Assembly (NCBI GenBank): GCA_023846275.1
Contig: JAIUJO010000191.1
Location: forward strand, 682,001 to 746,000
Source: Vanilla planifolia
Lineage: Eukaryota > Streptophyta > Magnoliopsida > Asparagales > Orchidaceae
Length of the DNA: 64,000 nt
Reading direction: 5' to 3'
Shown: positions 25,644 through 41,300 of the stretch, piece by piece
How positions within the stretch are numbered: the stretch's first letter is position 1
Layout of the letters: every line of letters starts with the position of its first letter
Notes under the pieces: generated by a model
Database searches by the model: none
What the model was told of the DNA's origin: nothing
The model's input: only the letters and a program-made list of their open reading frames with translations
Program-made: the position numbers and the translations under genes

Positions 25644-28600
25644 TTACTTAATATAAAAATAAAATTTTTATTTTTTAAATTAATTTTGTAATTCAATATA
25701 ATTCCAAATAAGGTCTATTGGTTAGCAAGCAAACATCATTTCATTGATCTGAGGGAGCTCTATATAATAACATAATCACTCTTTCCACTTCAACTTATTT
25801 ATTTTTAATTGTTTTTAAACACTTTGTTGGGCAATTTTAATTCATGCATGACCTGTTGATTTAGATATTCACACATGAGATTGTCCTTAATCTTTAATCC
25901 CTAAGTTTTCTACCACAAATTATATTGTTCCTTTCAATTTTGTTTTGCTCGAATGTGTTAGGATGAAACTATAATTTTCCTATCATTTGATCATTACATC
26001 TCTTTGATTTGGGTATATTACAATACCTCTATTTACATTATTTTGGTTTTATCATGTATTTTATAAATATGAAAATGATATTTCTTATTATTTATGCATA
26101 CTTAATTTGTAATTTATAGAAATTTCAAATGAGGTTCACTTAACAATAAACAACACCAATAAAACTTAGCTCTTAGAGCTTTATAAAATTAAATATTCAA
26201 TATTAATTTTTTTTAATTTAATTTTCTTTATTTTTGACACTCTTTTTAAGAAATTTTTTTTACTTGATTTCATAATTAGGGATGTCTAACTCGATTACCT
26301 TAATATTTTTGTGTTTAATTTCCTCGCATAACTTTTCTCATTTGTTTAATTTTTTTTATTATTTTGTTATATTACTATATAAATATAATTCTCTTCTACT
26401 ATGACCCTTTAATGTCTTCAGTTTTATTACTTTATTTAAATTTAATTTATTAGATTTCAACTTTAATATATATTTATTTAATATTAAAATAATTATTTAT
26501 TATAGTTATTTCTTATTTACTTAGTTAATTACAGTCATTTTTTGTGGAGATGTAACAAACATTATTAGACTCATCTCAACTAGTTCTATCCAATTAAAAA
26601 TTCACTTTATTATGTTTCTCTGTGTTTTATTTTCTATAATTTTTGCATGCATTTTTATTATTCATACATGACTACATAATCAAGGAAGATGCTTTGAATC
26701 TCTTTAGTATGATGGAAAATAATTTTCTTGAACAATTTGTCTCATTTGTTCAAACTTTTAATTTGATTTGGTTATATTACTAATTAAAACTAAATTGATT
26801 ATACTATGAGCATTACATTGCTTTGATTTTGTTCTTGCATTGATTCAATTTAACTCATTTCAACTTTAATCTATATCTTCTTAATATTATAATAATACTT
26901 TTTATTATTTTCATTTATTTGCATTAATAATGTTTTAAAATTCCAAATTTCAATTAAGACAACACAAACTCCTTGGAGATGTCTTGTTCAGCATTATCAA
27001 GTTAAAACTCATTTTTATATTTTTAAATATTTTTTCTATAGATTTTGAACATTTTATGAGTCATTTTAATTCTTATCTAATTTTACAATTAAAATTTTAA
27101 AACTTGATCCCCTTATTGGTTTCATTGTAACTTTCTTTAGAAAATGATCATTCTAACAAATTTTTGGCATTTATTTGGTTATATTACTAAGAAACTATAA
27201 TACACCCATTATGTGAGCTTTACATCAAAATGATTACTTTACATTAAATTTGGTAAATTTATCTTTTCTTTTCCATTTTAATATATATTTCTTTATTGTC
27301 ATTGTTGCTATTATTTATGCTTATTTATGATGGAAATAAAGGAAAATTGAAAAGAAAGTCCAATTGGTATCAAAGAAATGTCCTTGGACTCAAATCATTG
27401 ACTCTATCAAATTAAAAATTTAATTTCATATTATTAATTATTTTATTTTATTGGATTTTAATTTAATAAACAAGACAATTTGAAACATACCTAATATAAT
27501 GAATTAGGATGTTAAACTTGATGCCCTTAATTTATAAAAATGAAACTTCTTACATAATTTATTTTGAATTTTTAAAATTTTTTACTTTGAATTGGTTGTA
27601 TTATTTTATAACTCTAAGTTTTCTCTTATGTGATGTTTAATGGCTTTGATTTTTTATATTAAATTGCTAAAATTTATATCTTTTTAGAATTAAATTTTAT
27701 TTATTTAATTTTAAAATAATAGTTTATAATTTTTTATTCTTCTTTATTTCTATAATTTGTAGTTATTCTAGACATGATCCATTGAAGTCAAAACAAATTT
27801 CACTGTAATTATCTCAATGAGTGTTATTATATTAATAATACTTTTTTATATTTTAAAATATTTTAATTGCTTTAGATTTGGTCATGCCTTATGTGTTATT
27901 TTGATTTGTGCTTGATTTAATGATAATACAAGGAACTATCTCCTTAGTGTCATTGAACGATGCTTTTTCAAATTATTTGTTAGATTTATTGAAATGTTTT
28001 ACCTTGATTTGGCCATATTATGAGAATACACTATTTGTACTCTTGTTCGAGATTTACTTCACTTTTATGTTGTTATATTACATTCATTTAACTTATCTCT
28101 TTTCAGGATCAATATATATTTGTTTAATTTTAAAAATAATTTATTTTATTTATTCTTATTATTTTAGGAAATTTTAGACAATTTAAAATGATATTGATCT
28201 TGATGAAACAAGCATCATTGAACTCATCCCGATAAGTCCACATCATTCGCAATTTTTTTTAATTTTTTTAGATAGATTATTTTTTGGGGATTCTTCATAG
28301 TTTTTAAGACATTTCAATTTGTACATAATTGGAAGATTGCTAATGTTACACTTGGTCTTCTTCCTTTCTTGAAATATAATTTTTTTCATATAATTTATCT
28401 TATTTCTTTAGATTATTTTCTTTGATTTGGTTATATTATTATGTTTTCCCAAAACTCCCATTATATCACCCAAATATTTCTCTTATTTAATTTATTACAG
28501 TCAAACACCTTATTATAATTTATTTGGATATATTACTATAAATATAGAATATTACATTGATTCATTTGTCTTATTTTTTTATAATATATTTAATAATCAA

Positions 28601-31291
28601 TTAAATAATTTTTTTTAATATTTTTTCTTATTTATTTTGTTATTTCATAGTAGTTTCAAATGAGGATAGATTAAGATAAAACAAATATTATTAGAGTCAT
28701 CTCGATAAGATATATGTAATTGCATATATATATGTATATGTATATGTTATTAAATATTTTTAATATTAATTATTTAAGTAAATGTTTGATTTTATTTTGA
28801 ATGTTTTATTATGTGAACCTTAATCTCTTGTAATTTGATCATTCAATTTCTTTTATTTGGTTAAATTACTTTAGATCAATTTATCTCTTTTTATCAAATT
28901 GTTAATTTTTATGCTTATTTATCTTTTAATTAACAGTATCTCCAAACGACATCCCATCATGGCAAATAAAATATTGTTAGCCCAACCTCAAAAAGCACTA
29001 TTTAAAAAATATTTATTTTTATATATGTTATTTTAGTATCATATTTTCTAATGTTTTTTACACTTTAGATGATATATCAATTCTTACATGATGTGATGAT
29101 CGAGGATATCACACTATTTCTACTTAGCATCTTATAATTGAACTATCCCTTGCTCTTTCCATCAATTTTTTTTTTCAATTTTGTCATATTATTAGGTATT
29201 TCTTTAATATTAAAGCAATAATTTATCCTTATTTATGCTTGTTAAAGTTAGTAATTCATAATAGTTTCGAATTATGGTCAAACAAGGTCAAACATTTCTC
29301 ATTAGAAGTCATCTCAATGAGGTCTATCTTATTAAATATTTAATTTTGTTAAAATATTTTATTTTCTTGTATGTTATGATAGTTATGATATTTATTTATT
29401 TTTAATCTCCTTAATATCTATTACTGCAACTTTCAATTACAATTTTTCTCTTAAAAACTTTCGCTATGTTAAACTAAATGTCCTCTATTGTCACCTTTAT
29501 AGAGGTTTGATTTGGTTATGTTACATTACTTAATTTTTCTCATTATTGCTTTAATAATTGTTAAATTAATAATTTATTCTTATTTATAATTTTTTAATTT
29601 TTTAAATCTTTAATAATTCCAATCAAGTCTGGCCAAGGCAAAAAAAATATTGTTAGACTCATCTCAAAAACCCCTACAAAATTAAATGTGTTTTTCTATA
29701 TTTTTTAAATATTTTATTCATTCGATTATTTGCATGCTTATAAATACATTATGGTTCATACATGACTTTGTAAACAGAGATATTTTTCTTGATCTCTTTA
29801 TTATCTTGGAGAGCAACTTTCTTATATGATATGTCATTTCTATTTTTTTTTCATTTGGTTATATTAATAAGTAATACTAAATCTTATCACTTATGACATT
29901 TACATCATATTGATTTGGTTATGTTTTATTACTTTAATTAAAGTTATTTTTCTTTTGTTACAAATTTATTAAGTATAATAATAATAAATCTTCATTATTC
30001 ATCCTGATTTACTTTAATAATTTTCAAAAATTCTAAACAATGTTTGATCGATATAAAGCATTCATTGTTCGACACATCTCGATGACACTAATTAACTAAA
30101 TATTAATTTTTTCAATATTTTATTTTTGGTGTTAAGGGTTACTTTATGAGATATTTTATTTTATACTTGATTTAAAATAAAGGATGTTATGCTCAATTTT
30201 TAGTATTTTTTAAAGTCACTTTACTACATAATTTATCTCATTTCTTCAAATCATTTTCTTTGACTTGGTATATGACTATGAGACTATTTCTCCTCACATG
30301 TATATATTACAACACTTAATGTTTTTCATATTAATATGCTTTAATTTATCTTATTTCTACTTTAAATCTTATCAAGTCATTATTTAAATAAGAATTTAAT
30401 AATATCTATGTTTATTTACTTTGGTAATTTACAATATTTTCAAATGAGACCTAATGTTGACTTTAAAAATATCATTGGGCTAACAATGAAAAGCTTTACC
30501 TTACTAAATATGTTTTTGATGTTTTAAACATCATTTTCTTAGACTTTGGCATGCTTTACAAGATATTTTAGTTTGTGCCTAATTTAAGATCAATAATTTT
30601 TCACATAACCTTGTTCACATCTTGGAGTACGACATTCTTCAATAATTGAAGTCATTTCCCCAACATTTTCTTATTCGTATGATTATATTACTAAGTAATT
30701 TTAAAATCTTCTATCATGTGACATTTATGTCCTAAGAAATTATCTTTTTCTTACAAAGGTATATCCAAATAAATCTTTATTTGTTTAATTTATAAATATT
30801 ATATTTTTTTAAGATTTTTACATGTTTTATGAGATATTTTGGCTTGTAGCAAATTTGATGTTTCAAAATAATGCACTTGATCTCCTTAGTATCTTGGAAT
30901 GGAACTTTCCCATATAATAAAATAAATTTCTCCAAATGTTTCACTTGGGCCTAGTTATATTAGTATAGAACTCTAATTTACTTTTTGTGTGACAATTACA
31001 TCATTTGATTTTGTAGTATTATATTACTTTAATTTATCTTATTTAAGCTTTAGTATATATGTATTTAATGTTAAAATAATATGATATTATTTTTTATGTA
31101 TATTTAAGTTTGTTATTCAAAGTAATTCGAATTATGGTCTAATGAATTAAGACAAATGTCATTAGACTCATCTTGATATGCTGTGTCAAATACAATATTT
31201 ATTTTTTTTACGTTTTTAAATATTTTATTTCAATATAGGCTTTGAAATGCTTTACAAGTCATTTTTTGTTTATGCTTAACTTAACGATCGA

Positions 31292-31711
31292 GGATGTTAA
31301 GCTTGACCTCCCTGATATCTTGGACTGCAACTTTCCTAAATAAGTTTCTTATTTCTTCAAATCTCTTACTTTGATTTGGTCATATTACTATGAAATACTA
31401 AGTCTCCTCCCATGTATCCTTTACATTACTTTGATTATACTTTATCACATTACATCAATTTACGCTACATCACATTTGATTTATATTTAGTTATTTTAAA
31501 AATTATGAATTTTTATTGATTATGTTTATTTTCTTTGGTAATTTTCATCATTTTCGTACGATGTCGATGGTAATAAGACTAACATTGTTGGATACATCAT
31601 TAAGGGATTTCTCTAATGAAATATTATTTTTTTATATTTTGAAGCACTTTATTTTCTATGGATTTAGTACATTCTATGAGATATTTTTATTATTAGTTTA
31701 TGTAATGACTA
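31292..31711 (+). repeat. Representative satellite monomer (~420 bp)
   Basis: This monomer is well preserved and useful as a reference. It starts at GATGTTAAGCTTGACCTCC, then TCTTGGACTGCAACTTTCC, a TTATTTCTTCAAATC block, TTTGATTTGGTCATATTACT, a second half with TTACATTACTTTGATTATAC, an A/T-only stretch, TTTGGTAATTTTCATCATTT, a GGATACATCATTAAG block, and a TTTATGAG-like end leading to the next landmark at 31712. Confidence 0.75.
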
Positions 31712-34234
31712 AGGATGTTGCAATCTATTTCTTAATTTCTTTAATTGTTTTACTTTGATTTATTTATATAACTATATGTTTCTAAAACTTCTATCATGTG
31801 AAATTTAGATCACTTTAGTTTGGTTAGATTATAATTCCAAATTTATCTAATTTTATATTTCTTAAAAGTTCTATAAACATTAAAGTAATAATTTTTTATT
31901 ATTTATGATTATTTAATTTGGTAATTCATAGTAGTTCCAAACATCGTTTGATCGAGTCGAAACAAATGTTGAGGGACTTTTCTCAACAAGCTATAAAAAA
32001 TTAAATATTATTTTTTTATTTTTAGGATCTATATTTTCCAAGTTTTTTGCATGTCTTATAAGATGTTGCAATTGGTACCTGATTTGATGAACGAGGATTA
32101 AGCTCAATGTCTTTACAATCATTAGAATATTTGAATACAACCTCCTATATAAAACTTCTCATCTCTCTAATTTTTTTACTTTTATTTGATTACATGCCAA
32201 TGTAACCTAATTCTCCTCTTATATGGCTTTTATATTATTTTGATTTAGATTAATTACATTACTTCAATTTATTTCATGTAAAGTTGAATATATATTTGTT
32301 TTCTATAAAAAGAAAAAATTTATTAACATCTATGGATATTTATTTTAATGATTCACAGAAGTTCCAAATGAGTTCCATTTAATATGAATCAAAAGTCAGT
32401 AGACTCATCTCATAGAGTTATATCAATTTTTTAAAATTTTTTAAATGTTTTTCATACTAAGCTTTTCATAAATTTTAAGAGGCATTATAATTCATACTTT
32501 ACTTTAAAATCTAAGATGTTACACTTGATAACCTTAGTTGTTTGGAGTGCAATTTTTCCAAAATATTTAATTCATTTCTTCAAACTTTTTTCTTTACTTT
32601 TGTTATTTTACTAGGTAACTATAAACCTCAACACAATGGGCTTTTATATTATTCAATTTTGATTCTACTGCATTGTCTAAATTCTCTCAATTTTTTTTAA
32701 TGTTTATTTATTTATTATCAAAACAATAATCTATTATTATTTATTTATATCTAATTTGATAATTAAGTGTAGTTTCAAGTGAGGTTCGGTTGAGATCAAG
32801 AAATGTACTTGTACATGTCTTAATGAGCACTACCCATTTAATTTTACTTACTATATTTTTAAATTTTTTATTATTTTTTCTAGCTTTACGAGGATTTTAA
32901 ATCATATCTCTTTTATAAATGAGGAAGTTACTCTCGATCTTCCAAGTATCATGAAATGCAACTTTCATATACACTTTTTTCATTTCTTCAAAGGTTTCAC
33001 TTTAATTTGGTTATATTCTTGTGTAGCCGAAAACATTTTTTCTTGCAACCTTTATGTTGTGTTGTTTAGGTTATATTAAATTGCTTCAACTTATCTCAAG
33101 CTTGCTTTAGTAAATATTAAGTTAATTTTAACATAGAAACTTATTATTATTTATGCTTATTTACATAGGTAAATTGTGCTATTGTTAATCAAGGTCCAAT
33201 TGAGACAAATGAATGTAACAGTACCCTGGACAAAATCTATCTAATTAATTTTTTTATTTCTTTTATTTTTTTTTTCTAAGGTTTTATCATGCTTTATCAT
33301 GTATTTTAATTTCTACCAATTTTTATAATCTATGAGGACACACTTAATCCTCTTATTATCTCGAATTGCAACTTTACCATAAAAATAATCTCAATTCCTT
33401 AAATTTTATAAATTGAGTTTTTTTATATTACTATGAAATTATACCTCTCTTCTCATGAGATGTTTACATCATTTTAATTTCAATATATCACATTGTTATA
33501 TCATTGTTTTTTTTATTTAGTAGTACAACTCAATATAATTAAAAATGATACATAATTAAGATAAAACAAACTTCATTGAACTCCTCTAGACAAGCTCTAT
33601 TTAATTCAATGTTCTATTGAATATTTTTTAAATTATTTTAATTTTTTATGACTTTGGTATGATTTTCATGATATTTCAATTTATAACTAACCATACTATG
33701 AACATTGCTAACTCAATCTTTTTAGTACCTTAGAATAAACCTTTACAATAAATTTTATCTTATTTCTGTAAAAGTATAGCCTTGGTTTTGCTTTATTGCT
33801 TTGTAACTCCAAATCTTCTAACTTGTCTCCTTTATAATGCTTTCATTTTTTAATATTTCATTGCTCAAATTAATATCTTTTCATCTTCAACATATTCATT
33901 CATAATATTAAAATAATATTTTATTATTATTTATTTCTTATTTACTTTTGTAACTTGTAGCAATTCTAAAAGACATCTCATTAAGATAAAAAAGTAAATG
34001 TAGGACTCGTGCTGCTAAGCTCTTTCATATTAAATTTCTATTTTTATGTTTTTAAATATCTTTATTTTTTGCTATTCGAATATTTTTTTGAGATATTTTT
34101 ATTCATACAATATTTCATATTATATAATTTTACACTTAGTTGTTTTACAATCTCAGAACACAAATTTTGTGTAAAATTAGTTGACTTTTTCAATTGTTTT
34201 GCTTTAATTTTCTTATTTTGTGAGCATACTTTAA

Positions 34235-34560
34235 TGCTCCTCTTGTGTGAACTTTATATTATATTTATTTAGTTATATAACATTGTATCAATTTATCTCA
34301 TTTATTTGAATTTTTTGAAATGATTTTTTTAATTTTACGAGGACACATTAACTCTCCTCTTAAGTAACCTTTATATTGAATTAATTTTGTTTTATAACAT
34401 TGTATTAATTTATCTCATTTTTCCCAAATCTTTTTCATTGATTTTATTATTTTATGAGGTTACTTTAATTTTGAACTTGAGTGACTTTATATTGTATTGA
34501 TTTGGTTATATAACATTGCATCAATTTATCTCGTTTCATATTTATTATATATTTACAAAA
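34235..34560 (+). repeat. Sub-monomer triplication (~115 bp x 3), unit B
   Basis: Three copies of a block carrying TTATATAACATTGTATC or close variants plus AATTTATCTCATTT start near 34270, 34390 and 34510. The landmark interval here is about 650 bp instead of 415. It is the counterpart of 1-300. Confidence 0.7.
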
Positions 34561-36904
34561 AATAAAATACTAAATAGTTATTTTGTACTTGTATTATTTT
34601 GGTAATTCTAAATGATTCCAAATGTGCTCTATCTTAAAGATTGTTGGACTAATCTCAAGAAGGTTTATCCAATTAAATATTCATTTCTATATATTTTTTT
34701 AACTATTTTATTTTTTATTGTTGTAACATGATTTACAAGAGATCTCAATTCGTATCATATTTCATCATTCAAGATGTGATAATTGAATTCCTTAATATCA
34801 CAAAAAAGAAATTTTTTTGTACAATTTATCACAATTGTTAAATTTTCTCTCTTTAATTTCCTTCAATTGCTATGAAATTCTTATTCTCCTCTTGTGAGAG
34901 CTTTTCATTAGTTTAATTTTGTGGTAACATACAATTTCAATTTATCTTATTTACCAAAAATTTAAAAATATTTAATTATTATTAATGCTTATTTATTTGT
35001 TTAATTCATAGTAATCCAAATGAGGCAAGATAAAGATAAAAGAAATCTCTTTGGACTAATCATGACAAGTTCGATCTAATTAAATATGAATTTCTATAAT
35101 TTTAAATATTTCATTTTTTACATTCATGGAACACTTAACAAGGAATTTCTTCTCGTATATAATTTAATAATAAAAAAATATTATACTTAATCATCTAAGT
35201 AACTTACAGTCCAACAATCTTGTGTCATTTTTCCCAATTTTTTAAATCTTTAATTCTCATTTGTTTATATTAGTATGAATATCTAATTCTTCTATCATGA
35301 TACATTTACGTCACATCAGTAGGCACTATTATACAACTTAAATTTATCTTAATTTATATTTAAAATATTTTTATGTAATATAAAAAATATAATTTATTAC
35401 TATTAATTCATATTTATTCTTGTAATTCACAATAAATATAAAAGCGATTTGTTTTAGAAGAAACAAATGTCATTGGACCCCTCTCAAAGAGTTCTATCAA
35501 ACTTTATATTATTTTTTAATTTATATTTATTTAATTTCTGTATTATTGGCATATTTTATGAGTCATTTTGACTTCTCAATTAATGATCTTACGCTCCATC
35601 TGCTTTGTAACATGAAATACAGCTTTATTTCGTAGTTTATGTGATTAATTCAAAGTTTTTGCTTTAATTCAGCTATACTATTTTCGAAGTGTAGATCCCC
35701 AAAAGTGTTCCCTTTACATGGCTTTGATTTTATTTTACATTTCCTTAATTTATCTTTTTTGAGATCAATTTTTATTTTCCTAATTTTGAAATAATAATTT
35801 TTATTTTTTATGCTTATTTACTACAATAATTCATAGTTATTCTAAACATGGCTCAATCAAGATGAAACAAAAACCATTGGACATCTCTCAGCAAGCTTTA
35901 TCTATTCTAATATTTATTTTTATATTCTGAAATATTTCATTTTATAGTATTTTGCTAAATTTTTTATTGAATTTTGATTTGTATTTTATTTGGCAATTAA
36001 GGATGCTACACCAAGTTTTCATATTATTTTGAAATTAAATGTTTTTGTAAATTTATCTAAAGTTTTTAAATATTTTTCTTTGATTTGCCTGTATAACATT
36101 GGAACAATAAATCACCTTTAGTTTGCCCATTATGTCACTTTGATCAAGTAACTTACATTACTTCAATTTATCAAATTTTCATTTTTTATATAGATTTACC
36201 TAATTAAAAAACAATTATTATTATTTATGATTATTTAATTACATAATAACCAATAATTCCAAACTAATACTGATTAGAATAGAACAATCATTATTGGAGT
36301 CATCTTTATGAGCTGTGTCTAATTAAATATTGTCTTTTACAATCTTAAATATTTTATTTTAATGGAGTTTGGTAGACTTTACTAGGTACAACAATTAGTA
36401 TGGATTTTAATTCTCTCATTGTATCTAAATTAACCAAATGTTTTGTTTTTGTTTGTTTACATTACAATTCACTCTAACTATCCCTATGTGTCACCTTTAC
36501 ATTGCTTGATTAAGTTTTATGAAATTGATTCAATTTATTATATTTCAACTTTATTATTTATTTTATTAATATTAAAATCATATTATTTTTTAAATTTTTT
36601 AATTCTTTTTTATTTTGGAAATTTATTATAATTCTAGATGAGAAATAATCAATATGAAAATATGTTCCCCAAATTTCCATAACAAGCTTTATATAGATAA
36701 AGTTTCATTTTTGTATTTTCAAATATTTTATTTTATAGGAATTCCTCAATATTTAAAAGATATTTTGGTCAATACCTAATTTGATGATCATGGATGTTAA
36801 ACTTTATCTCTTTATTTTCTTGAGATGTTGTTTTGTCTAGAATTTATGTTGTTTTTTAATTTTTTTCTTTGATTTCATTATATTACTATATAACTCTAGA
36901 TCTC

Positions 36905-36925
36905 CTCTTATGTGATTGATGAGCT
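36905..36925 (+). other. Deletion junction relative to unit A (about 2.2 kb)
   Basis: The left side (CTCTAGATCTCCTCTTATGT) matches unit A near 2600-2620. The right side (GAGCTCTATTCCATTAGATA) matches unit A near 4800. The offset between the units drops from about 34290 to about 32120, so about five monomers are absent here or were gained in unit A. Confidence 0.8.
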
Positions 36926-37785
36926 CTATTCCATTAGATAATTAATTTTATAATTTAAAATATTTTTCATTTGTAGTTGATTTTTTGATTGAAGAGTTCA
37001 TGAATGATTTTTTTATTATCTTGGAATGACGTTTTCTTATTATCTTGGACTAATGTTTTCTCATCTTATTTATCACATTTCTTCAAATTTTTAACTTTAA
37101 TTTGGCTATATTACCACAAAACACTAATCTTTCTTTTGTGTTAGATTTACATCACAATGATTTGGTTGTATTAAATTTATTCAATTTATCTTATTTTAGC
37201 TGTATTATATATTTTCTTGATATTAAAATATATTGTTGGACTCAATACAAAAGAATCTGTCAAATTAAATATTTTATAATCTTAAATATGTTATTTCCTT
37301 GGATTTTTCATGCTTTATTAGACATTTTAATTTGTTCCTAATTTGAAGATTAAGACCGTTGAACATCACTTCCTTAATATCTTAGTACAACTATTATCAA
37401 TAATTTATTTCATTTCTTAGAGATTTTTCCCTTTGGTATAGCTATTTTACTAAGTAACTAAAAGTCTACTATCATGTGACCATTTTATCCTAATTAATTT
37501 GATTTATCTCAACAAGCTATATCCAATTAAATTTTTATTTTTAAATTTATAAATATTATTTTTTAGGAATTTTGCATGTTTTTCAAGATTTTTTAAATCA
37601 TAACATATTTCCTTATCCCAAATGTTACATTTCAATTCATTAATATCTTAGAATGAAACTTTATAGAATAATTAATCCAATTTCTTTTAATGTTTTATTT
37701 TCTGTTTGATTTATTAATATACAACTTTAAACCTTCTTTTGCGTGCCATTTACATCACTTTAATTTTGTTGTATCATATTACTTC

Positions 37786-37788
<3 letters not shown>

Positions 37789-37854
<66 letters not shown>
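37789..37854. repeat. (TA)n microsatellite inside a satellite monomer (unit B)
   Basis: About 33 TA repeats, followed by ATGTTAAAA. This is the positional counterpart of 5598-5669. A frame at 37690-37878 translating it as alternating Tyr-Ile is an artefact. Confidence 0.95.
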
Positions 37855-37856
<2 letters not shown>

Positions 37857-38329
37857 GTTAAAAACAGTATTATATTAGTATTTTTAGTTTTGTAATTTGT
37901 AGTCTTTCCAAACGAAGTCCTATGACGTAAGAAAAAAAATTTTGGACTCTTGTTGATTTCTTATGTTCAACAAAATATTTATTTTTTTGTCTTTATATAT
38001 TTTTTTATTTTTTTATGATTTTAGAAATCTTTACATGGCATTTTAATTCTGCTTAATTTAATAATTAACAATGGTAAAATTAATCTTCATTGTATCTTGG
38101 AATTCAGCTTACTTGGAAAATTTTTCTTATTCCTTAAAAACTTTTACTTTGATTTGGTTATCTTACTTTGAAACCCTATATACAAATTTTAATTTATTAT
38201 TTTTTTTTATTTTCTTCGGTAATTATTGCTATTTCCAAAAAAACAAATGTAAATAAAATTAATGTCGTTGGACTTATCATGATGGGTTTTGTTTAATAAG
38301 ATATACTATTTATATTTTTAAGTATTTAA

Positions 38330-41300
38330 ATTTTTATATTCAAATAATAATTTATTATTATTTATTAATGTTTTAAATTTGTATACTTCCAAACTTTGTC
38401 TGATCAAGTGAAAATAATGATAGACTCAAATTGATGAACTCTCTAACTAAATATCATTTCTTTATTTTAAGCATCATATTTTCTAGGATTTTAGCATATT
38501 TTATGAGACAATACTATTAGTACCTAATTTGATGAATGAGGGTGTTACACTTAATTTCTTTGCAATCTTTAGTCTCTCAAAATATAACTGAACGATACAA
38601 AGTGTCTCACCTCCTAAAAGTTTTCAATTCAATTTAATTGTCATAATGTAACTTAATTCTTCTCTTATAGACTTTTGTATCACTTTGACTTTGTCACATT
38701 ACACTGCTTCAATTTATTTAATTTAAATTTGAATATATATATTCAATTAATAATAAAAGAATAATTTATTATCATCTTTATTTGTTTACATTAACAATTT
38801 GTTGAATTTCCAAAAAAACTTCTGTTGACACAAAAGAATCATCATCAGACTAGTCATGATGAACTAATTAAATATTCGTTTCTATATTTTTAAACATTTA
38901 CTTTCTATTATTTTTACATGCTTTGCAAGAAATTTTTATTCATAACTAAGTTAGTGACCGAGGATTCTATGCTCGATCTCCTTAACAACTTGGCATCCAA
39001 TTCTCATATACTATTTATCTGATTTGATCAAAGTTTTCACTGAGTTTTTATATTACATCACTTTGATTTTGTTGTATTGTATTTGTTGAAGTTATCTCAT
39101 CTCAACTAAAATATAAATTTAATTAATATTATAAAAATAAATTTTTTTGTACTTATTTAAAATTTTAATTCATTATAATTCCAAAGCACGTCTAATTGAG
39201 ATGAAATAAATCTGAATAGACACATTTTGAAGAGCTCTATCTAATTACTGTTTTTTTTTATATTTTTTAAATATTTTTTATTTAATAGTTTTCAGAACTT
39301 TTATAAGACAATAGAATTCATAAATCTTCTAAAGAAGAAGATGCGACACTCAATAACCTTAGTGTGTTGAAGGGTAACATTTCATAAAATTGATTTCGTT
39401 TATGAAACTTTTTAGCTTTATTTCATTATTTTATTATGTAACTATAAATCTCATCAAATAGAACTTTTACATTGCTTTATTTTTATTCTATTATAAATTG
39501 TACATTTTCTTATTTCTACTTTAATATACATACATACATATATATATATATGCTTATTAATAAAATAGTAACTTACTAATATTTATGCCTATTAAAGAAA
39601 TGTTTGTGGACACGTACAATTGAACTCTATCTATTTAAAATTTTATTACTATATTTTGAAATATTTTATTTTTGATTTTTTACTTGCTTTATAGTTATAT
39701 TGTCTTGTTTGACTTTTTATCTTGTTTATTTTCGAATTAGTTATTTATTATTATTTTAAATTATTTAATTTGGTAATTCCTATTAGTGTTAATTATTGTT
39801 AGATTGAGATGAAATTAATGTTGAATTTGTCTCAAAGGGATCTATCTTTTTAAAAACTAATTTTTAAAATTTTTTTTCTAGGGTTTTAGCATTCTTTGTG
39901 TTGTATTTAAATTTGTAAATAAGTTTACGAACCAGGAAGTCATACTTCATCTTCTTAATATTCTGAAATGTGACTTTACCATAAAATTTAACTCATTTCT
40001 TTAAATTTTATAAATTGATTTTGGTATATAACTATGAAACAATGCTTTTCCTCTTATGAGATGTTTACATTTCTTTAACTTGAATATGTTATATTACTTT
40101 AAGTTTTCTAATTTTAGCTTCAGTATATATCAACTTTAAAATGTAATTGTTATTTGTGTTTATTTAGTTTAGTAATTTTCTAAAATACTAAATGATGCGT
40201 AATAGAGACAAGAGAAATTTTGTTGGACTCCTTTAAAAAGCTCTATTATATAAATATTTCTTTTTATAATTTTCTACAATATTTTTTTTTTATGTTTTGA
40301 CATGCTTTACATAATATTTTAATTCATAACTAATTTTGCTATCAAGATTGTTACACTCAATATCCATAGTATCAAATAATGAAACTTTATCGTATAATTT
40401 GTCATATTCCCCTAAATGGTTTTCTTTGATTTGATTAGATTACTTTGTAACAACAAGGTTCCCCAATTATTTCCTTTTGCAATTCTTTGATTTCATAACA
40501 CTACATTACTTCAATTAATCTTATTTCATCTTCAATATATATATACTTAATATGCAAAAATTATTATTTTTTTATTTATTTTGGTAATTTGTAAAATTCT
40601 AAATGACATGTGATCAAAATGAAGCAACTATTGTAGAACTTTTGCAGAAGAGTTTATACTTTAAATAGTTATTTTTAAATTTTTTAATACATTATTGTAT
40701 GATTTTGGTACAATTTATTCAATAATTTAATTCATACACAATTTGATGTTTGCCAATTTTACACTCATTCTCTTTACTATCTTAAAATATAGTTGTTTTG
40801 TAAAATTTATTTCAATTTTTCAATTGATCTGCCATGATTTTATTTATTTATAATGATATTTAAAATCTCCTCTAATGTGGCCTTCATATTTTATTCATTT
40901 GGTTACATAATATTGCATTAATTTATCTCATCTTTTCAAATATAATTTATTATTGTTTATACATATGTTTTTTTGAAAATCAATGTAATTCCTAATTAGA
41001 TTTCTTTGAGAACTAACTAATACTGTTTGGAACCATCTCGAAGAGGTATATACAACTTTTTATTACTTTATGAATTTATAATAATTTAATTTCTATGTTT
41101 TATAATATTTTATGAGGCGTTTTAATTTGTCAATCAATGAAGTTCACTAGGTCTCTGTAACATCTTAGAATGCAACTTTCTTGAATAATTTATTTCAATT
41201 ATTAAAATTTTTAGATTTAATTTGGTTTTAATAATAAGAAGCTATAAATCTCATTAGGTGTGACCCTTATATGAGCTTGATTTCACTTTGTTATGTTTCT

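Noticed and set aside
34009..34272. Hydrophobic small proteins in the forward arrays (for example 34-249, 27908-28177, 34009-34272)
   Set aside because: T-rich satellite read on the + strand gives Phe/Leu/Ile-rich frames by composition. They recur with the monomer phase and carry no start context or family signal.
37690..37878. A frame with a long Tyr-Ile repeat
   Set aside because: It is the translation of a (TA)n microsatellite.
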